From Gordonia sp. PP30 (GTDB taxonomy: Bacteria; Actinomycetota; Actinomycetes; Mycobacteriales; Mycobacteriaceae): a stretch of DNA of 64,000 nucleotides. The position numbers were made by a program, and so were the translations under genes. The stretch spans positions 2,294,001 to 2,358,000 of the forward strand of contig NZ_CP095864.1 in the NCBI RefSeq assembly GCF_023100845.1. The letters run 5' to 3'. Within the stretch, counting starts at the first letter, position 1; each line of letters begins with the position of its first letter. The notes below the pieces were generated by a model. The model did not search any database, had not been told where the DNA came from, and saw only the letters and a list, made by a program, of their open reading frames with translations. This document shows, in pieces, positions 19,782 to 29,441 of the stretch.

Positions 19782-20339
19782 TCAGTCGTGACAGAGGTTG
19801 TGCACACGGACCGACGAGCCGAGTCCGGCACCGATGACCGTCCGCCCGCCGCAGGCCGCGAGCTCCATGATCACCGCGAGATCGGCGACCTCGGCGCGCG
19901 CCTGCCGCAGCAGCCGGGCGGCGGCGACCAGCGTGCCGCCGGTGGCCAGCACGTCGTCGACGACGGCCACCCGGCGTCCGGCGAGCGCGATGCCCTCGGC
20001 CGGAACCTCGAGCCGCGCGCTGCCGTACTCGAGGTCGTAGTCGACGCCGATCACCGGCGGCGGCAGCTTGCCGCCCTTGCGCACCGCGACCACGCCGACG
20101 CCGAGTTCCCGCGCGACCGCGCCACCGAGGAGGAATCCCCGCGCGTCGATCCCGGCGATCAGTTCGGCGCCGTCGCAGCATTCGGCGAGCGCGGTGACCA
20201 CGGCCGCCAGTCCGCCCGGGTCGGCGAGGACCGGGGTCAGGTCCTTGAAGGCGATCCCCGGGGACGGGAAGTCGTCGACCAGCCGGGCGTGCCGGTCGAT
20301 CGCTTCGCGGGCGGTGAGCACCGCCGCTGACGCGTTCAC
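19782..20339 (-). CDS. apt: Adenine phosphoribosyltransferase
   Basis: A 185-residue type I phosphoribosyltransferase that salvages adenine to AMP with PRPP. The PRPP loop is VAVVDDVLATGGTL; the flexible-loop and substrate-binding parts read FPSPGIAFKDLTPVL and IAGIDARGFLLGGAVA. It starts at GTG 20339, overlapping the stop of the lipoprotein gene by four bases, and the rel ATG lies 25 bases downstream of its stop. Confidence 0.95.
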   Translation of the reverse strand: MNASAAVLTAREAIDRHARLVDDFPSPGIAFKDLTPVLADPGGLAAVVTALAECCDGAELIAGIDARGFLLGGAVARELGVGVVAVRKGGKLPPPVIGVDYDLEYGSARLEVPAEGIALAGRRVAVVDDVLATGGTLVAAARLLRQARAEVADLAVIMELAACGGRTVIGAGLGSSVRVHNLCHD

Positions 20340-22036
20340 TTGCGCACCCACCGATCCATGTTCCAGCCGGTGCCGGTGCGGGCCAGGCCCGGGATCACCT
20401 GCGCCGTCGACGTCGTGTGTTCGCGTGCGCGGACCGTGCCGAACAGCGGGATGGACGGCAGCGCGTCCCAGGCCGCGTTCTCGATGGTCCGCAGCAGCGG
20501 GAGCCGGGCACTGTCGCTCTGGGTGAGCGACAGGTCGGCGATCGCGCCGGTCGCCTGCGGATTGTTGAAGCCGGACAGGTCGAGCGGATCGCCGCCGAAC
20601 AGCTGATAGACGTTCGGGAAGCCCGACGCGGTCCCCGCGGCGGCGAAGCCGGTGGCGCCGTTGGTCAGCAGCACGTCGACGCCGGAACCCAGTGCACCCG
20701 GGGTCAGGGCATCGGACGACGCGTCGACCACGGTGAGTCCGGCGGCGCCGCATTCGGCGATGATCGCGTCGGCGACGGCCTTGCCGACCGGATCGGGCGC
20801 GCGGTAGCCGAGCCGCACGGTGACCGGGGCGCGGCGGCCGTCGGCCCCGGCCGGACGGTCGTCGAGCAACTGCCGGGTGCGCCGTACGTCCGAGCGCGGA
20901 TACCGGCGGGCGAACTGCTCGTTGAGGGCCGAGCCGAGCGGGTCGGACGGGGCCACGGTCCGCAGCGACCACACCAGGCCGTTGGCGCCGAAGCGCCGGG
21001 CCAGCGCGTCGCGCGGCACGCACGAGGCGAACGCGCGCCGCAGCGCCGGGTCGGCGAGGACGCCGCGGCCGGAGAGCACCAGCTGGGTCACCGAGAGCGA
21101 CCGCGGGTCCTTCGCGGCCCGCCGGTTCTCGCCGCCGGTGTACTCGGTGGCGGCGCGGCCCATCATCACGTCGCCGGCCGCGAGATCGCCGGTGTCGGCC
21201 ACCTCGACCTTGCCGTCGGCGACGGCCTTGTCGCCCGCGGTCCCGCGCGGCCACACGGTGATGTCGCGAGTCACCGGGGCGTCGCCCCACCACTTGTCGT
21301 TCGCGGTCAGCCGCAGGCCGCCGTCGACCGTGTATTCGCGGAGCTTGTAGGGACCGGCCGACGGGAAGTCCTTCTCGTCGATCACGGTGCCCGGCTTGAG
21401 GGCGAATCCGTTGTTCCAGACGTCGGCGATCTTCGCGATCGCCGCCTTGTCGCCCTTCTCGATGGCACCGACCAGGTCCGGCACCCCGGCCTTGCGGGCC
21501 ACCACGTGCGCCGGCAGCAGCGCGCCGACACCGAACAGGGCCGGCCACTGCGCGTAGTCGCGGCCGCGCGCGAAGGTGACGGTCGCGGTCTTCTCCCCCG
21601 GCGTGCATTCGACGCCGGCGATGTCGCGGTAGCCGGCGTTGGTCGACGCCGCGAACCCGCGGAGCTTGCCGCCCATCGCGGCCGCGGCCAGCACCAGGTC
21701 GTCGCACTCCATCGGGTGCCCGTCGGAGTACTGCGCCTTGTCGGCGAAGGTGTACTGCAGCGTCAGCACGGGGCCGTCCTGCACCGTCACGGTGCCGATG
21801 TCGCGGTCGGCGACCACCTGCCCGTCCGGGCCGAGGTAACTGAAGCCGGGCAGCACGCGGGCCAGCGCCATGATCGCGCCGGAGGCGTCGCCGTCGACGG
21901 TGTTGACGTTGTATCCGTCGACGCTCGCGTCGATCAGATAGTCGATCTGATCCCGGTCTCCGCTGCCGCACGCGGTGAGCGTGACGGCCACGACCGCCGT
22001 GAGCCCGGCGGCCAGCGCGGAGACCAGGCGTCTCAC
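20336..22036 (-). CDS. Family 5 extracellular solute-binding lipoprotein (DppA-like), orphan
   Basis: A 566-residue lipoprotein starting at GTG 22036 ([23 protein letters not shown]), with a lipobox ending LTAC at about residue 23. The mature part is a family 5 solute-binding protein; YSDGHPMECDDLVLAAAAMGG matches the characteristic early block of peptide/nickel-binding proteins. No ABC permease or ATPase gene is near. It is translationally coupled to secF (GTGA overlap) and to apt, the place occupied by the lipoprotein Rv2585c in M. tuberculosis, so its location is conserved although its ligand is unknown. Confidence 0.87.
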   Translation of the reverse strand: MRRLVSALAAGLTAVVAVTLTACGSGDRDQIDYLIDASVDGYNVNTVDGDASGAIMALARVLPGFSYLGPDGQVVADRDIGTVTVQDGPVLTLQYTFADKAQYSDGHPMECDDLVLAAAAMGGKLRGFAASTNAGYRDIAGVECTPGEKTATVTFARGRDYAQWPALFGVGALLPAHVVARKAGVPDLVGAIEKGDKAAIAKIADVWNNGFALKPGTVIDEKDFPSAGPYKLREYTVDGGLRLTANDKWWGDAPVTRDITVWPRGTAGDKAVADGKVEVADTGDLAAGDVMMGRAATEYTGGENRRAAKDPRSLSVTQLVLSGRGVLADPALRRAFASCVPRDALARRFGANGLVWSLRTVAPSDPLGSALNEQFARRYPRSDVRRTRQLLDDRPAGADGRRAPVTVRLGYRAPDPVGKAVADAIIAECGAAGLTVVDASSDALTPGALGSGVDVLLTNGATGFAAAGTASGFPNVYQLFGGDPLDLSGFNNPQATGAIADLSLTQSDSARLPLLRTIENAAWDALPSIPLFGTVRAREHTTSTAQVIPGLARTGTGWNMDRWVRK

Positions 22037-23130
22037 GCCGCGCTCCGGGCGCGCCGGGCCAGCACCTTCGCGGTATGCGCCTTGACGTCGGCGCGTCGTT
22101 GCTTCAGCGTCACCAGCAGCGGCGAAGCCAGGAACACCGAGGAGTAGGTGCCCACGACGACGCCCACCAGCTGGATCAGCGCCAGGTCCTGGAGGGTGCC
22201 GACACCGAGCATCCAGACCGCGATCACCATCAGCGCGATGATCGGCAACACCGAGATCACCGTCGTGTTGATGGATCGCATCAGGGTCTGGTTCACCGCT
22301 AGGTTGGTCTGTTCGGCATAGGTGCGCCGCGAGGTCGCGAACACCCCGCGGGTGTTCTCCTCGACCTTGTCGAAGACCACCACCGTGTCGTAGACGGAGA
22401 AGCCGAGAATCGTGAGCAGACCGATGACGGTGGCCGGGGTCACCTCGAAGCCGACCAGCGAATAGATGCCCGCGGTGACGACGACGTCGAACACCAGCGA
22501 GGCCATCGAGGCGAGCGACATCTCCCGGTCGAACCGGATGGTGATGTAGAAGAACACCACCACCAGGAACACGACCAGCGCGATCACCATCTTCCGGGTG
22601 ATCTCCTTGCCCCAGGTGCTGCTCACGTCCGAGCTGGAGACGTCGGACGCCTTCAGCTGCTCGGGGAACGCGGCGGCCAGCCCCGCGGTGACCGCGGCGG
22701 TCTGCGACTGGTCGAGGTGCTGGGTCCGGACCTGGATGGTCTTGGCCGCGCCGCTGCCGGCGGTCTGCACCTGATGCGGGTCGAAGCCGAGCGACTCCGA
22801 GACGTTCTTCTCGACGGCGGAGGTGGTGACGCCGGCCTTGGCCGGCAGCGAGATCTGGGTGCCGCCCTCGAAATCGATACCGAGGGTGAACCCGCGGAAG
22901 ATCATCGAGAGGACGCAGATCGCCAGGATGAGGCCCGAGATCAGGTACCACATCTTGCGCTTGCCGACGATGTCGAAGGCGCCGGTGCCGCTGTACAGGC
23001 GGGAGAAGAAGCCCTTGCTCGCATCGGCCCGGTAGTCGGCGTCGTCCCACTGCGTGGTCGGCGAGGTGTCGATCACCTCGGTCGTCTCCGGCTCGGTGGT
23101 CCCGGTCCCGGGACGCTTCGCGTGCGTCAC
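22033..23130 (-). CDS. secF: Protein translocase subunit SecF
   Basis: A 365-residue SecF with a hydrophilic N-terminus, a first membrane helix ([18 protein letters not shown]), the [10 protein letters not shown] start of the periplasmic loop, and five further helices carrying the conserved [16 protein letters not shown] and [14 protein letters not shown]. With SecD and YajC it forms the proton-motive-force-driven accessory complex of the SecYEG translocon. The start is GTG 23130, overlapping secD by four bases. The C-terminus ends in a basic tail. Confidence 0.97.
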   Translation of the reverse strand: MTHAKRPGTGTTEPETTEVIDTSPTTQWDDADYRADASKGFFSRLYSGTGAFDIVGKRKMWYLISGLILAICVLSMIFRGFTLGIDFEGGTQISLPAKAGVTTSAVEKNVSESLGFDPHQVQTAGSGAAKTIQVRTQHLDQSQTAAVTAGLAAAFPEQLKASDVSSSDVSSTWGKEITRKMVIALVVFLVVVFFYITIRFDREMSLASMASLVFDVVVTAGIYSLVGFEVTPATVIGLLTILGFSVYDTVVVFDKVEENTRGVFATSRRTYAEQTNLAVNQTLMRSINTTVISVLPIIALMVIAVWMLGVGTLQDLALIQLVGVVVGTYSSVFLASPLLVTLKQRRADVKAHTAKVLARRARSAA

Positions 23131-24716
23131 TGCACCGTCTCCTTCTGCTGGCGGGCGGCGGCGCGTCGCCGTTGTTTGGCGACCTCACTGACCGCGCCGA
23201 GGCCGTTGACGCTCGGACGCGACAGGAACTCCGACCGGGTCGCGAGTTCGACCAGCGGATGGGTCACCAGGAACACGATCACCACGTCGAGGATGGTCGT
23301 GAGACCCAGGGTGAACGCGAAGCCCCGGACCTCGCCGACGGCCAGCACGTAGATCACGACCGAGGCGATGAAGCTCACCGCGTTACCGGTCCAGATGGTG
23401 CGGCGGGCGCTGGCCCAGCCGCGCGGCACGGCCGAGCGGAAGCTCCGGCCCTCGCGCATCTCGTCCTTGATGCGCTCGAAGTAGACGACGAACGAGTCCG
23501 CCGTCATGCCGATGCCGATGATCAGACCGGCCATGCCCGCTAGGTCGAGGGTGAACCCGATCCAGCGGCCGAGCAACACGATCACGCCGTAGACCATCAG
23601 GCCGGCCAGGACCAGTGAGCCGGCCGCCAGGAAGCCCAGCATCCGGTAGTAGGCCAGCGAGTAGAGCAGCACCGCGATCAGGCCGATGAGACCCGCGATC
23701 AGGGCCGCGCGCAGCGCCTGCCAGCCCAGCGTCGCCGAGACCGACTGGGCCTCGGACGCCGAGAACGACAGCGGCAGCGAACCGTACTTCAGGGCGTTGG
23801 CCAGCGAATTGGCCTCCTCCTGCGTGAAGCTGCCGCTGATCTCCGTGCCACCGAGGATCTGCGAGTTGATGACGGCCGCGGAGATCACCCGGCTGTCCAG
23901 GGTCACCGCGGTCTGCTTGCCGACGTTCTTGCCGGTGTAGTCGACCCAGGTCTTCTTGCCCGCACCCTTGTAGTCGACGTTGACCACCCACTGCCCGGAC
24001 TGGTTCTGTCCGGACGAGGCCTTGGCCACGTCCCGGCCGTCGATGATCATCGGGGCCAGCAGGTACACCGCGTCCCCCTTCTCACCGCAGGACACCAGGT
24101 ACTGCTTGGGGTCGTCGTGCCCGACCAGCGGGTCGTTGGCCTCCGGGGAGCAGTCGACCTTGGCCATCTCCTCGCGCAGCTGCTGGATCTGCGCGTCGGT
24201 GGCGTTCGCCGGCGCCTGCCGGGCCTTGCGGGCCGCGGCGATCGCGGCGGCCTGCTGCTCGGCGGTCTGCTCGGCCAGCGGCGGGGCCGGCGGTGTCTTC
24301 TGCGGCACCGCCTGGGCCGTGTCGATCACCGGGCGGATGTACAGCCGCGCGGTCTGGCCGAGCGCGCGGGCCTGCTTGCCGTCGTCGCCGGGCACGGTGA
24401 TGACGATATTGCTGCCCTGCACCACCACCTCGGAGCCGCTGACGCCGATGCCGTTGACGCGCTGCTCGATGATGTTGCGGGCGATCTCGAGCTGGCTGCT
24501 CTTCGGGTCGGAGCCGTCATCGGTGCGGGCGGTCAGCACCACGCGGGTGCCGCCCTGCAGGTCGATGCCGAGTTTCGGTTCGGGTTTGCCGCCGCCGGTG
24601 AAGAAGATCAGCGCGTAGATCACGCCGAGCAGCACCAGGAACACCGTCAGCGGCTGCCACGGCGGAACGCCGCGGCGCGCCATGGTCCGGCGCGGACGTG
24701 GGGAGGGATTGCTCAC
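23127..24716 (-). CDS. secD: Protein translocase subunit SecD
   Basis: A 529-residue SecD. The first helix is at about 22-41, followed by [12 protein letters not shown] and a large periplasmic P1 region (about 56-330). The remaining helices carry the RND-like core with [23 protein letters not shown]. The P1 region contains a Gln/Ala-rich insertion (about 140-180) and a cysteine pair at 189 and 210 around [17 protein letters not shown]. This same region is copied in the neighbouring kinase gene. SecD with SecF pulls exported polypeptides out of the translocon using proton flow. Confidence 0.97.
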   Translation of the reverse strand: MSNPSPRPRRTMARRGVPPWQPLTVFLVLLGVIYALIFFTGGGKPEPKLGIDLQGGTRVVLTARTDDGSDPKSSQLEIARNIIEQRVNGIGVSGSEVVVQGSNIVITVPGDDGKQARALGQTARLYIRPVIDTAQAVPQKTPPAPPLAEQTAEQQAAAIAAARKARQAPANATDAQIQQLREEMAKVDCSPEANDPLVGHDDPKQYLVSCGEKGDAVYLLAPMIIDGRDVAKASSGQNQSGQWVVNVDYKGAGKKTWVDYTGKNVGKQTAVTLDSRVISAAVINSQILGGTEISGSFTQEEANSLANALKYGSLPLSFSASEAQSVSATLGWQALRAALIAGLIGLIAVLLYSLAYYRMLGFLAAGSLVLAGLMVYGVIVLLGRWIGFTLDLAGMAGLIIGIGMTADSFVVYFERIKDEMREGRSFRSAVPRGWASARRTIWTGNAVSFIASVVIYVLAVGEVRGFAFTLGLTTILDVVIVFLVTHPLVELATRSEFLSRPSVNGLGAVSEVAKQRRRAAARQQKETVQ

Positions 24717-24727
24717 GGGCGGAAAGC

Positions 24728-25132
24728 CTACTTGTCCTTCGCGGTGGCGTCGTCGCCCGACGGCGGCGCGTCGTCGTTCTCGGCGTCGTGAGTTGCGATC
24801 TCGGTGAACTCGTCGTCGATGGTCTCCTGCTCATCCGCGGTATCCGTGTCGGCATCGTCGGCGTGTTCGGTGAGGACGTCGCGGATCGCGAGCCGGTTCC
24901 AGGTGGTCACGACACCCGGGGCGATCTCGATCTCGACGGTCTCCCCGCCGTGATCGGCGGCCACGGTGCCGTACAGACCGCAGCTCAGCTGCACGCGAGC
25001 GCCGGGCACCGCCTGCGCCTTGAGTTCGGCCTGCGCGGCCTGGCGCTTCTTGTTGTTCCGGAAGCTGATGAACATGAAGGCCACCAGCAGCGCGAGCATG
25101 AGGGGCAGAAAGAGTCGATCCATGGCGTCCAT
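24728..25132 (-). CDS. yajC: Preprotein translocase subunit YajC
   Basis: A 134-residue YajC: one N-terminal membrane helix ([17 protein letters not shown]), the typical [14 protein letters not shown] basic helix and a small beta domain ([15 protein letters not shown]). A long acidic tail (about 85-134, rich in Asp/Glu) is a common actinobacterial extension. An ATG three codons downstream (25123) is an alternative start. It is separated from secD by 11 bases and follows the kinase stop by 47 bases. Confidence 0.94.
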   Translation of the reverse strand: MDAMDRLFLPLMLALLVAFMFISFRNNKKRQAAQAELKAQAVPGARVQLSCGLYGTVAADHGGETVEIEIAPGVVTTWNRLAIRDVLTEHADDADTDTADEQETIDDEFTEIATHDAENDDAPPSGDDATAKDK

Positions 25133-25179
25133 AGTGCCAGGTGCATCCCCATTGCTCCCCGCCGCGGGGTCGGCCGGAG

Positions 25180-27090
25180 CTACCTGCGGGTCACCTCGCT
25201 CGCGGAGACCCGCAGCGGCATCGCTCCCGACCGCAGGTCAGCGGCCAGAGCGTGCGCCTGCTCACGGGTGAAGTCGCCGCTGATCTCGGTAGCGCCGTGG
25301 ATCGGCGCACGGATGACGGGCGCCGAGAGCACCGAGCCGTCCAGCGTGAACGCGGCCTGCTCACCGACGTGCCGGGCGGTGTAGTCGGCCCACTCCAGCG
25401 CGGTTTCCACGGGGAATTCGATGGTCACCACCCACTCACCGGCACCGTTCTGGCTCGCCGAGGCCGCGGCGACCGGGCCGCCCCCGAAGATCGCGGGGGC
25501 CAGCAGATACACCGCCTGCTCCCGCGTATCGCAGGTGACCAAGTAGTCGCGCGGGTCGTCGTGGCCGGCCAGCGGGTCATAGGCCAGCGCCGAGCAGTGA
25601 AGACGCGTCATCTCCTCGCGCAGTCGCTGCAACTGCGCGGCGTTCGCCGTCGCCGGCGCCTGGCGGGCTGCGCGCGCGGCCTCGCTCGTGGTTGTCTGTG
25701 ACGCCGTTGTCTGCGGGCCCGTTGTCTGCGGGGCCGGCTGTGCGACGACGGGGGCAGAGTCCCGGACCGGGCGGATGTAGAGCGCGGACGGTGCCGCAAG
25801 CATCCGCACCGCGGGCGCGTCGAGGCCGGCGACCGTGTATTCCATGCGGGCAGGCGATCCGGCGACCGTCACCACGTCGGTCACCCGGCCGCCGCGCGTC
25901 GCGCGTTCCTCGATCACCCGGCGAGTGGCGTCGAGTTGCTCATTCGACGGCGCTCCCCCGTCGTCGGTGGTCAGGGTCAGAGTCACCGCGTATCGCTCGC
26001 CACCGCTGTCACCGTCGCCGCGGACCAGCGTCACCGCCGCGATGACGATCGCCGCCACCACGATCGCCGCCGCCACGACCGCCCACCACAGCCGTCGGCG
26101 TGTACGGACGGGGGTGCCGTGAGCGACGGCCGCACGGCGCGGACCGGCCGGCGCCGCGGCCATCGTGGCCGCCGCGATGTTCGCGGTGGGCGCCGTCTCG
26201 GTGAGCGCCGGTCGCCTGGGTGCCGTCTGCGGAAGCTCCGGGGAGCCGGTCAGCGCCTCCGCGAGCGCGGCGCCGAATTCCCCGGTCGAGCCGTATCGGT
26301 GTGCGGGTTCCTTGGCGGTGGCACGGGCCAGTATGGCGTCGGCACCGGGCGGCAGATCAGGCCGGGCGGCGCGCACCGACGGCAGCGGCTCGGTGAGCTG
26401 GCGCCCGATCACGACGGCCGCGCTGCTGCCGGTGAACGGAGCTGCGCCGGTGAGCAGATGGTAGGCCGTGCAGGCCAGTGAGTACTGGTCACTCGCGCCG
26501 CCGACCTGGCGATCACTCAGTTGCTCGGGCGACGCGTAGGCGAGGGTGCCGACCGCCGTGCCGGTCGCCGTCAATCCGGTCACGGCCGAGGTCGCCTCGG
26601 AATACGCGATCCCGAAGTCGGTCAGGTGCACGTCCCCGTCCCGGGACAGCAGGATATTGGCGGGCTTCACGTCCCGGTGCACCAGACCGCGGGCGTGGGC
26701 CCGATCGAGAGCGTCGCCGATGGTCATGACGATCGACGCCACCGTCGCGGCCGGCAGCGGGCCGCTCGCACGGACTCGCGCGTCGAGGTCGTCGCCGTCG
26801 ATGTACTCCATCGCGATCCAGAGGCGGCCGTCGGTCTCTCCCCGGTCGTGCACATGGACGATCGCCGGGTGTGTGAGGGACGACGCCAGTTCCGCCTCAC
26901 GCAGGAACCGGGCCCGGAATCCCGGGTCGGCCACCGACTGCGGGGCCAGGACCTTGAGCGCATCGTGGCGGGGCAGCCGCGGGTGCGCGACGAGGTACAC
27001 CTCCCCCATGCCACCGGCGCCGAGCAGCCGGACGACCCGGTAGCCGGCGAACATCTCACCCGATCGCAACGGTTCCACGGGAGTGAGCAT
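25180..27090 (-). CDS. Transmembrane Ser/Thr protein kinase with a SecD-P1-like extracellular domain
   Basis: Numbering is from the GTG at 27099 (639 residues); the preferred start is the ATG at residue 4. Residues about 20-285 are a Hanks-type kinase: glycine loop GAGGMGEV, Lys49, HRDVKPANIL (141-150), DFG (161-163), SPEQL. A low-complexity linker and one helix (about 337-359) follow. The exterior (about 368-639) aligns with SecD P1: residues 478-562 against SecD 165-249 give 49 identities in 85 gapless columns by hand count, including the cysteine pair (502/523 versus 189/210, both spaced 21). The match ends where SecD re-enters the membrane, so only the ectodomain was acquired. The gene lies 25 bases after ruvB and 47 before yajC. 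All catalytic residues look intact. A role as sensor of Sec function is inferred. Confidence 0.9.
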   Translation of the reverse strand: MLTPVEPLRSGEMFAGYRVVRLLGAGGMGEVYLVAHPRLPRHDALKVLAPQSVADPGFRARFLREAELASSLTHPAIVHVHDRGETDGRLWIAMEYIDGDDLDARVRASGPLPAATVASIVMTIGDALDRAHARGLVHRDVKPANILLSRDGDVHLTDFGIAYSEATSAVTGLTATGTAVGTLAYASPEQLSDRQVGGASDQYSLACTAYHLLTGAAPFTGSSAAVVIGRQLTEPLPSVRAARPDLPPGADAILARATAKEPAHRYGSTGEFGAALAEALTGSPELPQTAPRRPALTETAPTANIAAATMAAAPAGPRRAAVAHGTPVRTRRRLWWAVVAAAIVVAAIVIAAVTLVRGDGDSGGERYAVTLTLTTDDGGAPSNEQLDATRRVIEERATRGGRVTDVVTVAGSPARMEYTVAGLDAPAVRMLAAPSALYIRPVRDSAPVVAQPAPQTTGPQTTASQTTTSEAARAARQAPATANAAQLQRLREEMTRLHCSALAYDPLAGHDDPRDYLVTCDTREQAVYLLAPAIFGGGPVAAASASQNGAGEWVVTIEFPVETALEWADYTARHVGEQAAFTLDGSVLSAPVIRAPIHGATEISGDFTREQAHALAADLRSGAMPLRVSASEVTRR

Positions 27091-27115
27091 ACGGCGCACC
27101 CCAGCCGCAAGCCCG

Positions 27116-28207
27116 TCACATCCCGTCGTCGAAGAGGGTGTCCTCCCGGGCGCGGACGCCCAGTGTCTGGTTCAGGGCGCCGGCCGGCGGGGTCAGACCG
27201 AGGTGCTGCCAGGCGGCGGCGGTGGCGACCCGGCCGCGCGGGGTGCGGGCGATCATCCCGGCGCGCACCAGGAAGGGTTCGCAGACCTCCTCGACGGTGG
27301 CCGGTTCCTCGCCGACGGCCACGGCCAGCGTCGACACCCCGACCGGTCCCCCGCCGAAGCCGCGGACCAGGGCGCCCAGGACGGCACGATCGAGCCGGTC
27401 CAGGCCCAGTCCGTCGACGTCGTACACGGCGAGTGCTGCGTGTGCAGCAGCCAGATCGACGGTGCCGTCGCTGCGGACCTCGGCGTAGTCGCGGACGCGG
27501 CGCAGCAGCCGGTTGGCGATGCGGGGGGTGCCGCGTGAGCGGCCGGCGACCTCGACGGCGGCCTCCGGTGCCAGCGGGATGCCGAGGATGGCCGCCGATC
27601 GGCGCAGGACCTGGACCAGTTCGGCGGTCTCGTAGAACTCCATGTGGGCGGTGAAACCGAAGCGGTCGCGCAGCGGGCCGGTGAGGGCGCCGGACCGGGT
27701 GGTGGCGCCGACCAGCGTGAAGGGCGCCACGTCGAGCGGGATGGAGGTGGCGCCGGGTCCCTTGCCGACGACGACGTCGACCCGGAAGTCCTCCATCGCC
27801 AGGTACAGCATCTCCTCGGCGGGCCGGGCGATGCGGTGGATCTCGTCGATGAAGAGGACGTCGCCTTCGACCAGGTTGGAAAGCATCGCGGCCAGGTCGC
27901 CGGCGCGTTCCAGCGCCGGGCCGGAGGTGATACGGATGGCCGCGCCCATCTCGGCGGCGATGATCATCGCGAGGGACGTCTTGCCCAGACCGGGCGGGCC
28001 GGAGAGCAGGATGTGGTCGGGCGTGCGGCCGCGGTTGCGGGCGGCGTGCAGCACCAGTTCCAGCTGTTCGCGGACCTTCGCCTGGCCGATGAAGTCGGCC
28101 AGCGTCTTGGGCCGCAGGCTGGCGTCGAGTTCGGAGTCGCCCGGAACGATCGACGGGGCGAGCAGTTCCTCGTCGCCGAAGTTCCCGTCGCCGAAGCCGC
28201 CGGTCAT
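27116..28207 (-). CDS. ruvB: Holliday junction branch-migration helicase RuvB
   Basis: A 363-residue AAA+ motor starting [16 protein letters not shown] at ATG 28207, overlapping the ruvA stop as ATGA. It has Walker [10 protein letters not shown], Walker [10 protein letters not shown], sensor 1 (GATTRSGAL), the arginine-finger region (GPLRDRFG) and the C-terminal winged helix ([10 protein letters not shown]-like [11 protein letters not shown]). With RuvA it drives branch migration of recombination intermediates. The frame is open further upstream but that part lies over ruvA. Confidence 0.97.
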   Translation of the reverse strand: MTGGFGDGNFGDEELLAPSIVPGDSELDASLRPKTLADFIGQAKVREQLELVLHAARNRGRTPDHILLSGPPGLGKTSLAMIIAAEMGAAIRITSGPALERAGDLAAMLSNLVEGDVLFIDEIHRIARPAEEMLYLAMEDFRVDVVVGKGPGATSIPLDVAPFTLVGATTRSGALTGPLRDRFGFTAHMEFYETAELVQVLRRSAAILGIPLAPEAAVEVAGRSRGTPRIANRLLRRVRDYAEVRSDGTVDLAAAHAALAVYDVDGLGLDRLDRAVLGALVRGFGGGPVGVSTLAVAVGEEPATVEEVCEPFLVRAGMIARTPRGRVATAAAWQHLGLTPPAGALNQTLGVRAREDTLFDDGM

Positions 28208-28800
28208 CGGCGGGGCCCGAGCCCGGCGAGTGCGGCCCGCAACGCCGTCTGCGAGTCCGCATCCGGTTGCCCGGCAAGGACTTTCGAGACGGCCTGCGCG
28301 GCGGCGTTCTCGGTGAAACCGAGGCCGACGAGGGCCTGCGTCACCTGGGCGCCGACTCCGGCCGCCGTGCCGGGCAGCGCGACGCCCGGATCGCCGGCGG
28401 GAGCGGCGACCTTGTCGCGCAGTTCCACCACCAGGCGTTCCGCGACGCGCTTGCCGATACCGGGCACCGCGGTCAGCGCCTTGACGTCGGAGTCGGCGAG
28501 CGCGCGGCGCAGCCGGTCGGGTTCCAGGACGGCGAGCGTGGCCATCGCGAGGCGCGGACCCACGCCGGTCACCGTCTGCAGCACGCCGAACAGCTCCCGC
28601 GCGTCGGGATCGGTGAAGCCGTACAGCGTCATCGAGTCCTCGCGCACGATCATCGCCGTCATCAGCCGGACCTGCTCGCCGCGGCGAAGAGTGGCCAGCG
28701 TCGGCGGTGTCGCCAGCACCCGGTAGCCGACGCCGGCGCATTCGACGACGGCGTGGTCGAGTGCGATGTCCACCACTTCACCGCGTACCGAGGAGATCAC
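28204..28800 (-). CDS. ruvA: Holliday junction DNA-binding protein RuvA
   Basis: A 198-residue RuvA with domain I ([12 protein letters not shown]), the helix-hairpin-helix region ([16 protein letters not shown] and [19 protein letters not shown]) and a C-terminal domain III that contacts RuvB ([15 protein letters not shown]). It tetramerises on the four-way junction. It overlaps both ruvC and ruvB by four bases, giving a tight ruvCAB operon. Confidence 0.97.
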   Translation of the reverse strand: MISSVRGEVVDIALDHAVVECAGVGYRVLATPPTLATLRRGEQVRLMTAMIVREDSMTLYGFTDPDARELFGVLQTVTGVGPRLAMATLAVLEPDRLRRALADSDVKALTAVPGIGKRVAERLVVELRDKVAAPAGDPGVALPGTAAGVGAQVTQALVGLGFTENAAAQAVSKVLAGQPDADSQTALRAALAGLGPRR

Positions 28801-29384
28801 CGCGCCCCCGCCTTCCGTTGTGCCAGCTCCGCCTGGGCCTGCGCGAGCCTGCGGCGGTGCGCCTCCTGCGCCGCCCGCGCCTGCTCGGCCGCGGCCTCCA
28901 TGCGCTCGTTGACCGGCCCGCGCCAGCAGTGGCAGATGGCCAGGGCCAGCGCGTCGGCCGCGTCGGCGGGCTTGGGTGCCTGCTGCATGCCGAGGATCCG
29001 GGTGACCATCATGGTGACCTGCGCCTTGTCGGCGCGGCCGGAACCGGTGACCGCGGCCTTGACCTCACTGGGCGTGTGGAACCGGACCGGGACCTCGCGC
29101 TGCGCCGCGGCCAGGGCCACCACCCCGGCGGCCTGGGCGGTGCCCATCGCCGTGCTGACCTGACGCTGCGCGAAGACCCGCTCCACCGCCACGACGTCCG
29201 GCGCGTGCGTGTCCATCCAGTGCTGCGCGGCGGCGTAGATCGCCATCAGGCGCTCCGGCAGTTCCATCGCCGCCGGGGTGCGGACCACGTCGACGTCGAG
29301 CGCGACGACGCTGCGCCCCGCGCCCGACTCGACCAGCGCGATACCGCACCGCGTCAGCCCGGGATCGACTCCCATCACACGCAC
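28797..29384 (-). CDS. ruvC: Crossover junction endodeoxyribonuclease RuvC
   Basis: A 195-residue RNase H-fold resolvase that nicks Holliday junctions. Acidic catalytic residues are visible: Asp in [11 protein letters not shown], Glu in VAVERVF, and the C-terminal [12 protein letters not shown] pair. The C-terminal tail (about 165-195) is an Ala/Gln/Arg-rich helix longer than in E. coli. It is the first gene of ruvCAB and is preceded by an SOS box. Confidence 0.97.
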   Translation of the reverse strand: MRVMGVDPGLTRCGIALVESGAGRSVVALDVDVVRTPAAMELPERLMAIYAAAQHWMDTHAPDVVAVERVFAQRQVSTAMGTAQAAGVVALAAAQREVPVRFHTPSEVKAAVTGSGRADKAQVTMMVTRILGMQQAPKPADAADALALAICHCWRGPVNERMEAAAEQARAAQEAHRRRLAQAQAELAQRKAGAR

Positions 29385-29408
29385 CCGCGGCCACCTCTCG
29401 ACCTGTTG

Positions 29409-29422
29409 CGAACAGTTGTTCG
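29409..29422 (-). promoter_or_regulatory. LexA-binding SOS box upstream of ruvC
   Basis: CGAACAGTTGTTCG matches the CGAAC-N4-GTTCG SOS box of Gram-positive and actinobacterial LexA exactly. It lies 25 bases before the ruvC ATG, in the 57-bp gap after yebC, where it would block a promoter. DNA-damage induction of ruvCAB is known in several bacteria; here it is inferred from the site. Confidence 0.85.
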
Positions 29423-29441
29423 AGATTCTAGCGCATTCGGG

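Noticed and set aside
22037-23188. Continuous frame joining the region over secF to the solute-binding lipoprotein
   Set aside because: The upstream part is an out-of-frame reading of secF. The lipoprotein signal begins at GTG 22036.
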